A DNA stretch of 64,000 nt from Phaeobacter piscinae (GTDB lineage Bacteria; Pseudomonadota; Alphaproteobacteria; Rhodobacterales; Rhodobacteraceae). Below, one piece after another: positions 45,618 through 56,949 of this stretch. The position numbers and the translations under genes are program-made. The DNA lies in NCBI RefSeq assembly GCF_002407245.1, contig NZ_CP010681.1, forward strand, positions 992,001-1,056,000, given 5' to 3'. Each line of letters begins with the position of its first letter. The stretch's first letter is position 1. The notes below the pieces were generated by a model. It did not search any database. It was given only the letters and a program-made list of their open reading frames with translations, and was not told where the DNA came from.

Positions 45618-45968
45618 ATGATCACGGGTGTGAGCAAAACCATGGCTGTGCTGGCCCTCTGCAGTGGGGTACTGGCGGGGTGTGACGGGATCGTCAACGA
45701 CCGTCCAACCTATGCAGGCGTTCCGTTCAAGGCGAAGTCAAAGCCGGTGAACAAGAAAGAGACGCTGGCGGTGTTTACCACTGCGGTATCCAAGGCGCCG
45801 CGTTCGCTTGAAGGCGCGCGGCTGGCTGCGCATCACGAAGGCACCCGCTACTGCATCGAGAATTTCGGATCCTCGCGTATCGCGTGGCAGGTGAACCCGC
45901 TTGATACGGATGTCGCGGTCCCATTGGATGGCGACACGGCGGTCTATGGTGGAACCTGCACCCCGTGA
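45618..45968 (+). CDS. Hypothetical lipoprotein in the nuo operon (between nuoF and nuoG)
   Basis: 116 residues. The N-terminus is a lipoprotein signal (MAVLALCSGVLAGCDG, lipobox VLAGC with Cys at about 22). The mature part is basic near the start (KAKSKPVNKKE) and has two further cysteines near 78 and 114 (RYCIENFG and GGTCTP) that could form a disulfide. Start ATG 45618 has GGGGAGC upstream; a TTG three bases earlier is less likely. I do not recognise the family. A periplasmic lipoprotein inside the complex I operon is unusual for bacteria in general. Confidence 0.75.
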   Translation: MITGVSKTMAVLALCSGVLAGCDGIVNDRPTYAGVPFKAKSKPVNKKETLAVFTTAVSKAPRSLEGARLAAHHEGTRYCIENFGSSRIAWQVNPLDTDVAVPLDGDTAVYGGTCTP

Positions 45969-46081
45969 GCATGACGCCTGCATATCCTGTGGCTGCGCAT
46001 GATGCGCCAGCGGCGGTGTTATTGCATAACGCCGCTGTCTGCGCGCGTGCTGAACGCTTTCCCACTAAGGAGCGTTCAACC

Positions 46082-46486
46082 ATGCGAACCCTGATTGCAA
46101 CCTGTGCCACCTGCCTGATGTTATTGCCTTCTATGGCGGCAGCGAAGCCATCTCTGCGCGACGTGCAAGAGATTGAAGACCCGCTGTTTGCGGTCGCGCT
46201 GGCGAAGGAAGTGTCGGACCACTGCGACAGCATATCCGCGCGTTATTTCAAGGGGCTGACAGAGCTGCGTCGCCTGCGCGCGCGCGCCAATGCCCTCGGC
46301 TATACGGATAGTGAAATCCGCGCCTATATCGGCTCGGACACGGAAAAAGCCCGGATGCGGGCCAAGGGAGAACGCTTCCTGGCTCAAAACGGGGTCTCTT
46401 ACGAGAAAACGGAAACATTCTGTGCGTTTGGTCGTGCGGAAATCAAGAAAAACAGCGCGATCGGCGTTTTATTGAGGGCGAAATAG
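46082..46486 (+). CDS. Exported DUF5333-like protein in the nuo operon
   Basis: 134 residues. A Sec signal peptide (MRTLIATCATCLMLLPSMAAA, cleavage near 21) precedes a helical domain with DHCDSISARYFKGLTELRRLR and the late segment EKTETFCAFGRAEI. The two mature cysteines (DHC and FC) probably pair in the periplasm. It resembles DUF5333 proteins of Rhodobacterales. ATG 46082 has AAGGAG eleven bases upstream; a longer frame from 45965 would bury the signal peptide and is rejected. nuoG starts three bases after its stop. Confidence 0.82.
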   Translation: MRTLIATCATCLMLLPSMAAAKPSLRDVQEIEDPLFAVALAKEVSDHCDSISARYFKGLTELRRLRARANALGYTDSEIRAYIGSDTEKARMRAKGERFLAQNGVSYEKTETFCAFGRAEIKKNSAIGVLLRAK

Positions 46487-46489
46487 ACC

Positions 46490-48508
46490 ATGTCTGACCT
46501 CCGCAAGATCAACATTGACGGAACCGAGATTGAGGTGGATGGGGCAATGACCCTGATCCAGGCCTGTGAAGAGGCCGGGGTGGAAATTCCCCGGTTCTGC
46601 TATCACGAACGCCTGTCCATCGCCGGCAATTGCCGCATGTGCCTGGTTGAGGTTGTTGGCGGCCCGCCGAAACCCGCCGCGTCCTGCGCCATGCAGGTCC
46701 GCGATCTGCGCCCCGGCCCTGAGGGGCAGGCACCGCAGGTGAAGACCAATTCGCCCATGGTGAAAAAGGCGCGCGAAGGCGTGATGGAGTTCCTGCTGAT
46801 CAACCACCCGCTGGATTGCCCGATCTGCGATCAGGGCGGCGAATGCGATCTGCAGGATCAGGCGATGGCCTATGGCGTGGACTTCTCGCGCTTCCGCGAA
46901 GCCAAGCGCGCGGTCGATGATCTGGATCTGGGGCCGCTGGTCGGCACCGCAATGACCCGCTGCATTTCCTGCACCCGCTGCGTCCGCTTCACCACCGAGG
47001 TGGCAGGCATCACCCAGATGGGCCAGACCGGCCGGGGTGAGGACAGCGAGATTACATCGTATCTGAATGAGACGCTGGATTCGAACCTTCAGGGCAATAT
47101 CATTGATCTTTGCCCGGTTGGGGCGCTGACGTCGAAACCCTACGCCTTCACCGCGCGTCCGTGGGAACTGACCAAGACCGAGACCATCGACGTGATGGAC
47201 GCGCTTGGCTCCAACATCCGCGTGGACACCAAGGGCCGCGAAGTGATGCGGATCCTGCCGCGCAACCATGATGGCGTGAACGAAGAATGGATCAGCGACA
47301 AGACCCGCTTTGTCTGGGACGGGCTGCGCCGCCAGCGTCTGGACCGCCCGTACGTGCGTGTTGATGGCAAGTTGAAGCCCGCCACCTGGCCGGAAGCGCT
47401 GGAGGCGGCTGCCACCGCGATGAAGGGCAAGAAAATCGCCGGTCTGATCGGGGATCTGGTCCCGGTTGAGGCGGCGTTTGCTCTGAAGCAGCTGGTCGAA
47501 GGGCAGGGCGGCAAAGTGGAATGTCGGACGGACAAGGCCCGTTTGCCCATCGGCAACCGCGCGGCCTATGTTGGCACTGCAACCATCGAAGATATCGACA
47601 GCGCCAAGGCGATCATGCTGATCGGTACCGACCCGCGCAACGAGGCACCGGTACTGAACGCGCGCCTGCGCAAAGCCTGGATCAATGGCGCCAACATCGG
47701 CCTGATTGGTCAGCCGGTCGATCTCACCTATGACTATGCGCATCTCGGCACCGACCGTGCAGCGCTTGAGGCGCTGCTCAATGGCGAGACCGCAGGTGCG
47801 CTTGGCAAGGAGACGCTGGTTATTGTGGGGCAGGGTGCCCTGCGTGAGGCCGACGGTCTGGCGGTTCTGGCGCACGCGCAGAAATATGCGGCGCTGACCG
47901 AAAGCAAGCTGATGGTGCTGCACACCGCTGCGGCCCGTGTTGGTGCAATGGACGTAAATGCCGTCACCGAGGGCGGCGTCGAAGCAGCCATTGACGGGGC
48001 TGAGGTGATTTACAACCTTGGTGCCGATGAGGTCGAAATCGACGCAGGTGCCTTTGTCATCTATCAGGGCAGCCACGGCGACCGTGGTGCACACCGCGCA
48101 GATGTGATCCTGCCGGGTGCCGCATATACCGAAGAAAACGGCCTCTTTGTGAACACCGAAGGCCGTCCGCAACTGGCCCTGCGCGCGAGCTTTGCGCCCG
48201 GTGAGGCGAAGGAAAACTGGGCGATCCTGCGGGCACTGAGCGCAGAATTGGACGCCAAGCTTCCCTATGACTCACTGGCGCAACTGCGCACCGCGCTGGT
48301 CGCAGAGGTGCCGCATCTGGCCCGCATCGACGACGTGGCGGACAACGAGGGTCCGGCGCTTGAGGTTGAGGCGATGGGCAAGGCGGCGTTCCTGCCGGCG
48401 GTCAAGGATTTCTATCTGACCAACCCGATTGCGCGGTCGTCGCAGCTGATGGCGGAACTGTCGGCGGGTGCAAAGGCGCGCGGCGCTGAGAAGATCGCTG
48501 CGGAGTGA
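46490..48508 (+). CDS. nuoG: NADH-quinone oxidoreductase subunit G
   Basis: 672 residues, the 75-kDa subunit. The N-terminal 2Fe-2S domain has [20 protein letters not shown] (cluster N1b). [19 protein letters not shown] and [10 protein letters not shown] with [10 protein letters not shown] supply N5 and N4. The extra four-cysteine N7 site of E. coli and Thermus is absent: no cysteines occur from about residue 220 to 340. The C-terminal molybdopterin-oxidoreductase-like domain is shortened, as in mitochondrial enzymes. The stop overlaps the next lipoprotein gene (GTGA). Confidence 0.96.
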   Translation: MSDLRKINIDGTEIEVDGAMTLIQACEEAGVEIPRFCYHERLSIAGNCRMCLVEVVGGPPKPAASCAMQVRDLRPGPEGQAPQVKTNSPMVKKAREGVMEFLLINHPLDCPICDQGGECDLQDQAMAYGVDFSRFREAKRAVDDLDLGPLVGTAMTRCISCTRCVRFTTEVAGITQMGQTGRGEDSEITSYLNETLDSNLQGNIIDLCPVGALTSKPYAFTARPWELTKTETIDVMDALGSNIRVDTKGREVMRILPRNHDGVNEEWISDKTRFVWDGLRRQRLDRPYVRVDGKLKPATWPEALEAAATAMKGKKIAGLIGDLVPVEAAFALKQLVEGQGGKVECRTDKARLPIGNRAAYVGTATIEDIDSAKAIMLIGTDPRNEAPVLNARLRKAWINGANIGLIGQPVDLTYDYAHLGTDRAALEALLNGETAGALGKETLVIVGQGALREADGLAVLAHAQKYAALTESKLMVLHTAAARVGAMDVNAVTEGGVEAAIDGAEVIYNLGADEVEIDAGAFVIYQGSHGDRGAHRADVILPGAAYTEENGLFVNTEGRPQLALRASFAPGEAKENWAILRALSAELDAKLPYDSLAQLRTALVAEVPHLARIDDVADNEGPALEVEAMGKAAFLPAVKDFYLTNPIARSSQLMAELSAGAKARGAEKIAAE

Positions 48509-48891
48509 TCCGGGCGGGCATCATATCGCCCTTGCTGCTGGCGGCCTGCGTGCAGGTCCCACAAGCATCGCAGGCGCCGTTCACCCCCGATTATCAAGGG
48601 GTGGAAACGCGGCTGTTGGACGGCGATCTGGTGCAGTTCCACGTTGCCATGACCGGTGCAAGAACCAGCGCCGATCTGGATAATTATGCTGAATGCGCAG
48701 CGGCGCAATATGCGCTGATCCGCGGTTATGGATTTGCACGTCACGTGCGCACAAAAATGAAACAAGAGGGTGGCGTTCAGACGGCAGATGCTGTCTACAC
48801 CATCTCGCCTTCCCTCCCGCGCGGACTGCGCACCATCGACGCTGAAGTCGTGGTCGCGGATTGCGAGGCTAACGGAATACCCACGGTGTGA
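48505..48891 (+). CDS. Hypothetical lipoprotein in the nuo operon (between nuoG and nuoH)
   Basis: 128 residues from GTG 48505, which overlaps the nuoG stop (GTGA). The signal peptide is short ([17 protein letters not shown], lipobox LLAAC with Cys15). The mature part has [20 protein letters not shown] and ends in [14 protein letters not shown], with two more cysteines. No family is recognised. nuoH starts six bases later. It is the second lipoprotein and third exported accessory protein in the operon. Confidence 0.75.
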   Translation: MIRAGIISPLLLAACVQVPQASQAPFTPDYQGVETRLLDGDLVQFHVAMTGARTSADLDNYAECAAAQYALIRGYGFARHVRTKMKQEGGVQTADAVYTISPSLPRGLRTIDAEVVVADCEANGIPTV

Positions 48892-48897
48892 GGACCT

Positions 48898-49935
48898 ATG
48901 GCTGAATTCTTTAACACCCCAGGCGGCATTGCTGTACTGATCCTGGCGCAAGTGCTTGCAGTTGTTGCCTTTGTCATGATTTCGCTTCTGTTCCTCGTTT
49001 ACGGGGACCGCAAGATCTGGGCGGCTGTCCAGATGCGCAGGGGCCCCAATGTGGTGGGCGTCTACGGCCTGCTGCAATCGGTGGCGGACGCGCTCAAATA
49101 TGTGGTCAAGGAAGTCGTGATCCCGGCCGGTTCCGACCGGGCAGTCTTCATTCTGGCCCCACTGACCAGTTTTGTTCTGGCGATGATCGCCTGGGCGGTG
49201 ATCCCTTTCAACGACGGCTGGGTGCTCTCGGATATCAACGTCGCCATCCTCTACGTGTTCGCGGTGTCCTCGCTTGAGGTTTATGGCGTGATCATGGGCG
49301 GCTGGGCCTCGAACTCGAAGTACCCGTTCCTGGGTTCGTTGCGGTCTGCGGCGCAGATGATCTCCTATGAGGTCTCCATCGGTCTGATCATTATCGGCGT
49401 GATCATCTCCACCGGTTCCATGAACTTCGGCGATATCGTGCGTGCTCAGGATGGTGATCTGGGTCTCTTGAATTGGTATTGGATCCCGCACTTCCCGATG
49501 GTGTTCCTGTTCTTCATCTCGGCGCTGGCAGAAACCAACCGCCCGCCGTTCGACCTGCCGGAAGCGGAATCTGAACTGGTTGCGGGCTATCAGGTGGAAT
49601 ACTCGGCGACGCCCTTCCTTCTGTTCATGGCCGGAGAATATATCGCCATCTTCCTGATGTGCGCGCTGACAACCCTGCTGTTCTTTGGCGGCTGGCTGTC
49701 CCCGATCCCGGGCCTGCCCGATGGCGTCCTTTGGATGGTTGCCAAAATGGCATTCTTCTTCTTCCTCTTCGCAATGGTAAAGGCGATCACGCCCCGCTAT
49801 CGCTACGATCAGCTGATGCGCCTGGGCTGGAAAGTGTTCCTGCCGTTCTCGCTGGCTTGGGTGGTCTTCGTGTCCTTTGCTGCAAAATTTGACTGGTTCT
49901 GGGGCATCTTCGCCCGTTGGACCGTGGGAGGCTAA
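48898..49935 (+). CDS. nuoH: NADH-quinone oxidoreductase subunit H
   Basis: 345 residues with eight or nine transmembrane helices. It forms the quinone tunnel and first proton half-channel. [20 protein letters not shown] is near residue 38 and [20 protein letters not shown] holds the charged loop of the E-channel. The conserved arginine-rich segment near the end ([16 protein letters not shown]) is normal. nuoI follows after three bases. Confidence 0.97.
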   Translation: MAEFFNTPGGIAVLILAQVLAVVAFVMISLLFLVYGDRKIWAAVQMRRGPNVVGVYGLLQSVADALKYVVKEVVIPAGSDRAVFILAPLTSFVLAMIAWAVIPFNDGWVLSDINVAILYVFAVSSLEVYGVIMGGWASNSKYPFLGSLRSAAQMISYEVSIGLIIIGVIISTGSMNFGDIVRAQDGDLGLLNWYWIPHFPMVFLFFISALAETNRPPFDLPEAESELVAGYQVEYSATPFLLFMAGEYIAIFLMCALTTLLFFGGWLSPIPGLPDGVLWMVAKMAFFFFLFAMVKAITPRYRYDQLMRLGWKVFLPFSLAWVVFVSFAAKFDWFWGIFARWTVGG

Positions 49936-49938
49936 CTG

Positions 49939-50433
49939 ATGGCGAACATCGACTACACCCGCGCCGCCAAATACTTCCTGCTGCAGGATTTCTGGGTCGG
50001 CTTCAAACTGGGGCTGAAGTATTTCTTTGCCCCCAAGGCAACCCTGAACTACCCGCATGAGAAGGGCCCGCTGTCGCCACGCTTCCGCGGTGAGCACGCG
50101 CTGCGCCGCTACCCCAACGGCGAGGAGCGCTGCATTGCCTGCAAGCTGTGCGAAGCGGTCTGCCCGGCGCAGGCGATCACCATCGACGCGGAACCGCGCG
50201 AGGACGGCAGCCGCCGCACCACGCGCTATGACATCGATATGACCAAATGCATCTACTGCGGTTTCTGTCAGGAAGCCTGCCCGGTGGATGCCATTGTCGA
50301 AGGTCCGAATTTCGAGTTCGCCACCGAGACCCGCGAAGAGCTGTTCTACGACAAAGACAAGCTGCTTTCGAACGGCGAACGCTGGGAAGCTGAGATTGCA
50401 CGCAACCTCGAACTGGATGCGCCCTACCGATGA
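49939..50433 (+). CDS. nuoI: NADH-quinone oxidoreductase subunit I
   Basis: 164 residues, a ferredoxin-like subunit with two 4Fe-4S motifs for clusters N6a and N6b: [16 protein letters not shown] and [16 protein letters not shown]. The N-terminal amphipathic helix (ARAAKYFLL and [10 protein letters not shown]) anchors it on the membrane arm. The stop overlaps a CMD-family gene by four bases (ATGA). Confidence 0.97.
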   Translation: MANIDYTRAAKYFLLQDFWVGFKLGLKYFFAPKATLNYPHEKGPLSPRFRGEHALRRYPNGEERCIACKLCEAVCPAQAITIDAEPREDGSRRTTRYDIDMTKCIYCGFCQEACPVDAIVEGPNFEFATETREELFYDKDKLLSNGERWEAEIARNLELDAPYR

Positions 50434-50849
50434 GCGACGCCAAGAACCCATTTGAGGCCATGATGGCCCAGGCTCAGGACATGGCCAAAGCCCTGAACCC
50501 CGCGTTAGAGAGCTTTTCTCCCACCGGTGCGTTCAAGGAGTTTGAGGCGCTGTGGCCGACGATGCCAAAGGATGTCATGGAAATGATGTTCGGCAATACC
50601 GTCAACAAGGGCGGTCTGGATGCCAAAACCCGTCTGCTGCTGACGCTGGCCGGGCTGACAATGCAGGGCGCACAGGCAGATTCAGCCGTGCGCCAGACCG
50701 TGCGCCATGCCCTAGAGGCGGGCGCGAAGAAACAAGAGATCGTTGAAACGATCGGACAGATGTCGGTGTTTGCCGGCATCCCGGCCATGACCCGCGCGCT
50801 GGAGCTGGCGCAAGACGTCATGGACGCCAAAGGGGACGATGAAACATGA
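50430..50849 (+). CDS. CMD-family protein embedded in the nuo operon
   Basis: 139 residues of the carboxymuconolactone decarboxylase fold: [40 protein letters not shown] and [17 protein letters not shown]. There is no cysteine at all, so the AhpD peroxidase chemistry cannot operate. The gene overlaps both neighbours by four bases (ATGA with nuoI and with nuoJ), so it is translated strictly with complex I. Its role is unknown; a binding or assembly function is possible. It is a distant paralogue of the gene at 5088. Confidence 0.85.
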   Translation: MSDAKNPFEAMMAQAQDMAKALNPALESFSPTGAFKEFEALWPTMPKDVMEMMFGNTVNKGGLDAKTRLLLTLAGLTMQGAQADSAVRQTVRHALEAGAKKQEIVETIGQMSVFAGIPAMTRALELAQDVMDAKGDDET

Positions 50850-51448
50850 GCGTTTTTGCCTTTTACCTCTTTGCCATCAGCGCCATCACCGGCGGGCTGT
50901 TCACGGTGATCAGCCGTCAGCCGGTGCATTCGGTGCTGTGGCTGATCCTGGCCTTCATTTCCTCGGCCGGGCTGTTCGTCCTGCTGGGAGCTGAATTTGT
51001 CGCCATGCTGCTGATCATCGTCTACGTGGGCGCAGTTGCGGTGCTGTTCCTCTTTGTGGTGATGATGCTGGATGTGGACTTTGCCGAGCTGAAGGCCGAG
51101 ATGGCGCGCTACATGCCGCTGGCGCTGCTCATCGGTCTGGTCATCCTGATGCAGTTCGTGATGGCCTTTGGCGTTTGGGAGACCGCACCGGCGGCCGCCA
51201 CGCAGCTGGCTCAGCCGATCCCCGCCGACCAACATAACACCGAGGCGCTTGGCCTCATCATCTATGATCAATACTTCCTTCTGTTCCAACTCTCCGGCCT
51301 GATCCTGCTGGTAGCGATGATCGGCGCGATTGTGCTGACGCTGCGCCATCGTCAGGACGTGAAACGTCAGGACGTCGTCGCGCAGATGATGCGCGACCCG
51401 GCGACAGCGATGGAACTCAAGGATGTGAAACCGGGGCAGGGGCTTTGA
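50846..51448 (+). CDS. nuoJ: NADH-quinone oxidoreductase subunit J
   Basis: 200 residues with five transmembrane helices. [19 protein letters not shown] and [20 protein letters not shown] (the distorted helix that couples quinone reduction to pumping) match the family. The start overlaps the CMD gene stop (ATGA), and nuoK follows after four bases. Confidence 0.96.
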   Translation: MSVFAFYLFAISAITGGLFTVISRQPVHSVLWLILAFISSAGLFVLLGAEFVAMLLIIVYVGAVAVLFLFVVMMLDVDFAELKAEMARYMPLALLIGLVILMQFVMAFGVWETAPAAATQLAQPIPADQHNTEALGLIIYDQYFLLFQLSGLILLVAMIGAIVLTLRHRQDVKRQDVVAQMMRDPATAMELKDVKPGQGL

Positions 51449-51452
51449 GACA

Positions 51453-51758
51453 ATGATCACACTTGAGCATTATCTAACCGTCGCGGCGACGCTGTTCGTC
51501 ATCGGCATCTTCGGGCTCTTCCTGAACCGCAAGAACGTCATCATCCTCCTGATGAGCATCGAACTGATGCTCTTGGCGGTGAATATCAATCTCGTGGCAT
51601 TCTCGTCGTTCCTCGGCGATCTGGTCGGGCAGGTGTTCACGCTGTTTGTGCTGACCGTGGCCGCCGCTGAGGCTGCCATTGGCCTTGCGATCCTGGTTTG
51701 CTTCTTCCGCAACCGCGGCACTATCGCCGTGGAAGACATCAACGTGATGAAGGGCTAA
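51453..51758 (+). CDS. nuoK: NADH-quinone oxidoreductase subunit K
   Basis: 101 residues, three transmembrane helices with the conserved glutamates in [20 protein letters not shown] and the [16 protein letters not shown] helix (as [13 protein letters not shown]). It is the multiple-resistance antiporter-like MrpC homologue of complex I. nuoL follows after six bases. Confidence 0.96.
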   Translation: MITLEHYLTVAATLFVIGIFGLFLNRKNVIILLMSIELMLLAVNINLVAFSSFLGDLVGQVFTLFVLTVAAAEAAIGLAILVCFFRNRGTIAVEDINVMKG

Positions 51759-51764
51759 AGCGTC

Positions 51765-53879
51765 ATGGAAACCATCCTTCTCTTTGCCCCTCTGGTCGGG
51801 GCCATCATCTGTGGCTTTGGCTGGAAGTTCATCGGCGAGACCGCAGCGACGTGGACCGCAACCGGGCTTTTGTTCCTGTCGGCGCTCCTGTCGTGGATCG
51901 TCTTCCTCAGCTTTGACGGGGTGACCCAGTCGATTGAGATCCTGCGCTGGATCGAAAGCGGGTCGTTGTCTACCTCCTGGGCGATCCGGCTGGACCGGCT
52001 GACTGCGATCATGCTGATCGTGATCACCACAGTGTCCTCGCTGGTTCACCTTTATTCATTCGGCTACATGGCCCATGATCCGCAGTGGAAAGACGGCGAG
52101 AGCTACAAACCGCGCTTCTTTGCGTATCTGTCGTTCTTTACTTTTGCGATGCTGATGCTGGTGACCTCGGACAATCTGGTCCAGATGTTCTTCGGCTGGG
52201 AAGGCGTGGGCGTTGCCTCCTACCTGCTGATTGGCTTCTACTACCGCAAGCCCTCAGCCAACGCGGCGGCGATGAAAGCGTTTATTGTCAACCGTGTAGG
52301 TGACTTTGGGTTTGCGCTGGGGATCTTTGCGCTGTTCTTCCTGACCGACAGCATCAACTTCGATGATATCTTCACAGCTGTGCCACAGCTGGCAGAAACC
52401 CAGCTGAGCTTTCTGTGGGGCGAATGGAATGCGGCCAACCTGATCGCCATTCTGCTGTTCATCGGGGCGATGGGTAAATCGGCACAGCTGATCCTGCACA
52501 CATGGCTGCCGGACGCGATGGAAGGCCCGACCCCGGTGTCGGCTTTGATCCACGCCGCAACCATGGTGACCGCGGGCGTTTTCCTGGTCTGCCGGATGTC
52601 GCCGCTGATGGAAGTGGCGCCTCAGGCGACGACGTTCATCACGGTGCTGGGTGCGACCACGGCGTTCTTCGCGGCAACGGTTGGTCTGGTTCAGACCGAT
52701 ATCAAGCGCGTGATTGCTTATTCGACCTGTTCTCAGCTGGGCTATATGTTCGTGGCTGCAGGTGTTGGCATGTATTCGGCTGCAATGTTCCACCTGTTCA
52801 CACACGCCTTCTTCAAGGCGATGCTGTTCCTCGGCGCGGGCTCCGTGATCCACGCGATGCACCACGAGCAGGACATGATGAACTATGGCGGCCTGCGTAA
52901 GAAAATTCCCTATACCTTCTGGGCGATGATGATCGGCACGCTGGCCATCACCGGTGTTGGTATTCCGCTGACCCATATTGGTTTTGCCGGGTTCCTGTCG
53001 AAGGACGCCATCATTGAAAGCGCCTATGCCGGCGGATCCTCCTACGGGTTCTGGCTGCTGGTGGCGGCTGCCGCGATGACCTCTTTCTACAGCTGGCGTC
53101 TGATTTTCCTGACCTTCTACGGCAAACCGCGCGGGGACAAGCACACGCATGATCACGCGCATGAAAGTCCTTGGACCATGCTGGTGCCGCTGGGGGTTCT
53201 AGCGCTTGGAGCCGTCTTCTCCGGCATGATCTGGTACAACAGCTTCTTTGGTCACACCGATAAGGTCGGCAAATTCTATGGCATCCCCTATGCGGAAGCT
53301 TCGGCTGAGGGCCATGGTGATGCCCATGGGGACGATGCGCATGGCGACGTCACCGAGAGCGTGGCAACCGACGATCACGGCAACGCAGCAAAGGGCGAGC
53401 ATCACTATGTGTTCACCGGCAAGCCGGGTGAGGGGGCGCTTTACTTTGGTTCCGAGAACACCGTATTGGACGACGCTCACGCTGCCCCGAAATGGGTCAA
53501 GGTGTCGCCGTTCATCGCGATGCTGCTTGGTCTGGTCCTTGCGATCCTGTTCTACATCGTGAACCCAAGCCTGCCTGGCCGTCTCGCCAAGCAGCAGCAG
53601 CCTTTGTATCTGTTTCTCAAGAACAAGTGGTACTTCGATGAGCTTTATGATGCGATTTTTGTCAAACCAACGCTGATGATTGGCCGCTTCTTCTGGAAGC
53701 GCGGTGACGGCAAAACCATTGACGGTGCCCTGAACGGTATCGCCATGGGCATCATTCCCTTCTTCACCCGCCTCGCCGGTCGCGCACAGTCGGGTTACAT
53801 CTTCACTTATGCTTTCTGGATGGTGCTGGGCATTGCTGCTCTGGTTACCTGGATGTCGATCGGCGGAGGAACGCACTGA
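51765..53879 (+). CDS. nuoL: NADH-quinone oxidoreductase subunit L
   Basis: 704 residues, the distal antiporter-like subunit. [19 protein letters not shown] holds the ion-pair glutamate, and [20 protein letters not shown] and [16 protein letters not shown] carry the proton-channel lysines and histidines. The C-terminal long lateral helix region is preceded by histidine-rich loops: HTHDHAHE at about 460-467 and [13 protein letters not shown] at about 517-529. These loops lie outside the conserved core and could bind metal. nuoM overlaps by one base (TGATG). Confidence 0.96.
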   Translation: METILLFAPLVGAIICGFGWKFIGETAATWTATGLLFLSALLSWIVFLSFDGVTQSIEILRWIESGSLSTSWAIRLDRLTAIMLIVITTVSSLVHLYSFGYMAHDPQWKDGESYKPRFFAYLSFFTFAMLMLVTSDNLVQMFFGWEGVGVASYLLIGFYYRKPSANAAAMKAFIVNRVGDFGFALGIFALFFLTDSINFDDIFTAVPQLAETQLSFLWGEWNAANLIAILLFIGAMGKSAQLILHTWLPDAMEGPTPVSALIHAATMVTAGVFLVCRMSPLMEVAPQATTFITVLGATTAFFAATVGLVQTDIKRVIAYSTCSQLGYMFVAAGVGMYSAAMFHLFTHAFFKAMLFLGAGSVIHAMHHEQDMMNYGGLRKKIPYTFWAMMIGTLAITGVGIPLTHIGFAGFLSKDAIIESAYAGGSSYGFWLLVAAAAMTSFYSWRLIFLTFYGKPRGDKHTHDHAHESPWTMLVPLGVLALGAVFSGMIWYNSFFGHTDKVGKFYGIPYAEASAEGHGDAHGDDAHGDVTESVATDDHGNAAKGEHHYVFTGKPGEGALYFGSENTVLDDAHAAPKWVKVSPFIAMLLGLVLAILFYIVNPSLPGRLAKQQQPLYLFLKNKWYFDELYDAIFVKPTLMIGRFFWKRGDGKTIDGALNGIAMGIIPFFTRLAGRAQSGYIFTYAFWMVLGIAALVTWMSIGGGTH

Positions 53880-55426
53880 TGGACAATCTCCTTTCTATCG
53901 TCACCTTTATCCCGGCGCTTGCGGCAGCCATTCTGGCCCTGTTCCTGCGCGGCGAGGATGAGGCGGCGCAGCGCAACGCCAAATCTGTTGCGCTTTTTGC
54001 CACCACGATCACCTTCCTGGTCAGCCTTGGCATCTATTTTCAGTTCGACCCCTCTGACACGGGCTTTCAGTTCGTCGAAGAGGCGGAGTGGATTTTTGGC
54101 CTGAAATACAAGATGGGCGTGGATGGCATTTCGGTGCTCTTCGTGATGCTCACCACATTTGTGATGCCACTGACCATTCTGGCCAGCTGGGGCGTCAGCA
54201 CCCGTGTGAAGGAATATATGATCGCCTTCCTGATGCTGGAGACGCTGATGCTTGGCGTCTTCATGGCGCTGGATCTGGTGCTGTTCTACCTGTTCTTTGA
54301 GGCAGGCCTGATCCCGATGTTCCTGATTATCGGAATCTGGGGTGGCAAGGAGCGGATCTACGCCTCGTTCAAATTCTTCCTCTATACCTTCTTCGGCTCG
54401 GTGCTGATGCTGGTGGCGATGGTCGCGATGTATGCGGATGCAGGCACCACGGATATTGCGCAACTGCTGACGCATAGCTTCTCTGCGGGCAGCTTTGATC
54501 TCCTGGGCATCCACGTAGTTGGCGGCATGCAGACCTTGCTGTTCCTGGCCTTCTTTGCGTCGTTCGCGGTGAAGATGCCGATGTGGCCGGTTCACACCTG
54601 GCTGCCGGATGCGCACGTTCAGGCACCAACTGCGGGATCTGTGGTGCTGGCAGCGATCCTGTTGAAGATGGGCGGCTATGGCTTCCTGCGCTTCAGTCTG
54701 CCGATGTTCCCGGTTGGTGCCGATGTAATGACCGACGTGATCCTGTGGATGTCTGCCATCGCGGTGGTCTACACCTCGCTTGTGGCGCTGGTGCAGTCGG
54801 ACATGAAAAAGCTGATCGCTTATTCCTCCGTAGCGCATATGGGCTTTGTGACGATGGGGATCTTTGCCGCGAACCAGCAGGGTATTGACGGCGCGATTTT
54901 CCAGATGCTGAGCCATGGCTTCATCTCGGCGGCGCTGTTTCTCTGCGTGGGTGTGATCTATGACCGGATGCACACCCGTGACATCGACGCCTACGGCGGC
55001 CTTGTCATCCGTATGCCTGCTTATGCGCTGGTCTTTATGTTCTTCACTATGGGCAATGTCGGCCTGCCGGGCACGTCTGGCTTTATCGGTGAATTCCTGA
55101 CCCTGATGGGGACCTTCCAGAAAAACACCTGGGTGGCAGCCGTTGCTGCAACCGGCGTCATCTTCTCGGCGGGATATGCGCTGTGGCTGTACCGCCGCGT
55201 GGTGTTTGGCGACCTCATCAAAGGCAGCCTCAAGACCATCAAGGATATGACTGCGCGTGAACGGTTTATCTTTGCACCGCTTGTTGTGATGACCATCCTG
55301 CTGGGCGTCTATCCGGCAGTTGTCACCGACATCATCAGCCCGTCGACCGAGGCGCTGATTGCTAACTTCAACCAATCTCTGGCCGCTGCGGATCTGTCCC
55401 CGGCGACCCAGATGGCTTCGCACTAA
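53879..55426 (+). CDS. nuoM: NADH-quinone oxidoreductase subunit M
   Basis: 515 residues with about fourteen helices. [21 protein letters not shown] holds the conserved glutamate, and [20 protein letters not shown] and [15 protein letters not shown] hold the channel lysine and histidine. All are normal for an antiporter-like subunit. It starts in the nuoL stop and nuoN follows after 13 bases. Confidence 0.97.
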   Translation: MDNLLSIVTFIPALAAAILALFLRGEDEAAQRNAKSVALFATTITFLVSLGIYFQFDPSDTGFQFVEEAEWIFGLKYKMGVDGISVLFVMLTTFVMPLTILASWGVSTRVKEYMIAFLMLETLMLGVFMALDLVLFYLFFEAGLIPMFLIIGIWGGKERIYASFKFFLYTFFGSVLMLVAMVAMYADAGTTDIAQLLTHSFSAGSFDLLGIHVVGGMQTLLFLAFFASFAVKMPMWPVHTWLPDAHVQAPTAGSVVLAAILLKMGGYGFLRFSLPMFPVGADVMTDVILWMSAIAVVYTSLVALVQSDMKKLIAYSSVAHMGFVTMGIFAANQQGIDGAIFQMLSHGFISAALFLCVGVIYDRMHTRDIDAYGGLVIRMPAYALVFMFFTMGNVGLPGTSGFIGEFLTLMGTFQKNTWVAAVAATGVIFSAGYALWLYRRVVFGDLIKGSLKTIKDMTARERFIFAPLVVMTILLGVYPAVVTDIISPSTEALIANFNQSLAAADLSPATQMASH

Positions 55427-55439
55427 GGGGGCGTGGGCG

Positions 55440-56879
55440 ATGATCCCAGCTGATCTCACCGTTATCCTGCCAGAGATTGTTCTGGCGCTCAGCGCAATGG
55501 CGGCGCTCCTCGTGGGTGTCTACACGGGCAAGGACAAACTGGCCCCGGCTCTGATCTGGCTGATGGCCGGGCTGATGTCGGCGCTGGCGATCTGGATAGG
55601 GACAGGCGCGTCGGGCAGCCGCGAGGCGTTCAACGGCATGTTTGTCGATGACGGGTTCGCCCGCTTTGCCAAGGTTGCCATTCTGCTATCGGCTTCGGCG
55701 GTTCTGGTCATGGGCCAGGACTACATGTCGCGCCGGGGCATGCTGCGGTTTGAGTATCCCATCCTTGTCGCGCTCAGCGCGGTGGGCATGATGGTGATGG
55801 TCTCCGCCGGCAACCTGATGTCGCTTTACATGGGCCTCGAACTGCAGTCGCTGGCGCTTTATGTCGTGGCATCGCTGCGTCGTGACAGCGTGAAATCGAC
55901 CGAAGCCGGCCTGAAGTATTTCGTGCTTGGCGCGCTGTCCTCCGGTTTGCTTCTGTATGGCGCATCGTTGGTCTATGGCTTTGCCGGTACGACCGATTTT
56001 GCGGGCATCTACGCCGTTGCCAAGCACGGCGACGTGTCTGTCGGCCTGCTGTTTGGTCTGGTCTTTCTGATCTCCGGCATGGCGTTCAAAGTCTCGGCAG
56101 TTCCGTTCCACATGTGGACCCCGGACGTCTACGAAGGTGCGCCGACACCGGTCACAGCCTTCTTTGCCTCGGCACCGAAGGTCGCGGCCATGGGTCTGTT
56201 TGCGCGCGTGCTGCATGATGCCTTTGGACATGCGGTGCAGGACTGGAGCCAGGTCATCGCGCTGCTGTCGCTGCTCTCCATGTTTGTCGGCGCTGTCGCC
56301 GCGATTGGTCAGCGCGATATCAAGCGTCTGATGGCCTATTCCTCCATTGCCCACATGGGCTACGCGTTGATGGGGCTTGCAGCAGGTACGGCCTATGGTG
56401 TGCAGGCGTTGCTGGTCTACATGGCGATTTACGTCTCCATGAACATCGGCACCTTTGCCTTCATCCTGATGATGGAGAAAGACGGCAAGCCAATCACCGA
56501 TATCCGCGCGCTGAACCTCTATTCACGTCGTGAGCCGGGCAAGGCGCTGGCAATGCTGATCCTGTTGTTCTCGCTGGCAGGCGTGCCGCCGATGCTGGGG
56601 TTCTTCGGCAAGCTATACGTGCTGAACGCGGCCTATCAGGCCGGCTTGGCGTGGCTGGCGGTTGCTGGTGTGATTGCCTCTGTCATCGGGGCCTTCTATT
56701 ACCTGCGCATCGTCTACTACATGTACTTCGGTGAAGAGGGCGAGGAGCTGGAAACCAATCGTTCGCCAATCCTCTGGGGGTTCCTGATGGCGTCGGCTGC
56801 GGTGATGCTTCTGGGTATTATCAACATGTTCGGCATCGAGGGTGCAGCGGCATCAGCGGCTGCCACGTTGGTCAACTGA
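55440..56879 (+). CDS. nuoN: NADH-quinone oxidoreductase subunit N
   Basis: 479 residues, the third antiporter-like subunit. [20 protein letters not shown] holds the conserved glutamate, and [19 protein letters not shown] and [19 protein letters not shown] carry the channel residues. Start ATG 55440 is chosen because [17 protein letters not shown] is the family N-terminus; a longer frame runs back into nuoM. It is the last nuo gene, followed 21 bases later by a strong terminator. Confidence 0.97.
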   Translation: MIPADLTVILPEIVLALSAMAALLVGVYTGKDKLAPALIWLMAGLMSALAIWIGTGASGSREAFNGMFVDDGFARFAKVAILLSASAVLVMGQDYMSRRGMLRFEYPILVALSAVGMMVMVSAGNLMSLYMGLELQSLALYVVASLRRDSVKSTEAGLKYFVLGALSSGLLLYGASLVYGFAGTTDFAGIYAVAKHGDVSVGLLFGLVFLISGMAFKVSAVPFHMWTPDVYEGAPTPVTAFFASAPKVAAMGLFARVLHDAFGHAVQDWSQVIALLSLLSMFVGAVAAIGQRDIKRLMAYSSIAHMGYALMGLAAGTAYGVQALLVYMAIYVSMNIGTFAFILMMEKDGKPITDIRALNLYSRREPGKALAMLILLFSLAGVPPMLGFFGKLYVLNAAYQAGLAWLAVAGVIASVIGAFYYLRIVYYMYFGEEGEELETNRSPILWGFLMASAAVMLLGIINMFGIEGAAASAAATLVN

Positions 56880-56900
56880 CCGCTCTGACACAGAACACAC

Positions 56901-56930
56901 AAAGGCCTGGTCTGCGGACCGGGCCTTTTT
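56901..56930 (+). terminator. Intrinsic terminator of the nuo operon
   Basis: AAGGCC and GGTC on the left (56902-56911) pair with GACC and GGCCTT on the right (56917-56927), with one unpaired base on each side, and T5 follows. It lies between nuoN and birA, so birA-coaX-rnj needs read-through or its own promoter. Confidence 0.88.
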
Positions 56931-56949
56931 GCCTTGAAGGGACAGGATC

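Noticed and set aside
46469..48172. 567-codon minus-strand open frame opposite nuoG
   Set aside because: Shadow frame; nuoG motifs on the plus strand are unambiguous.
48412..50451. 679-codon minus-strand open frame opposite nuoG-nuoH-nuoI
   Set aside because: The plus-strand genes are certain; the antisense product has the low-complexity His/Arg/Gln/Asp bias of a shadow frame.
53807..55459. 550-codon minus-strand open frame opposite nuoM
   Set aside because: Shadow of nuoM with no ribosome site, promoter or recognisable domain.
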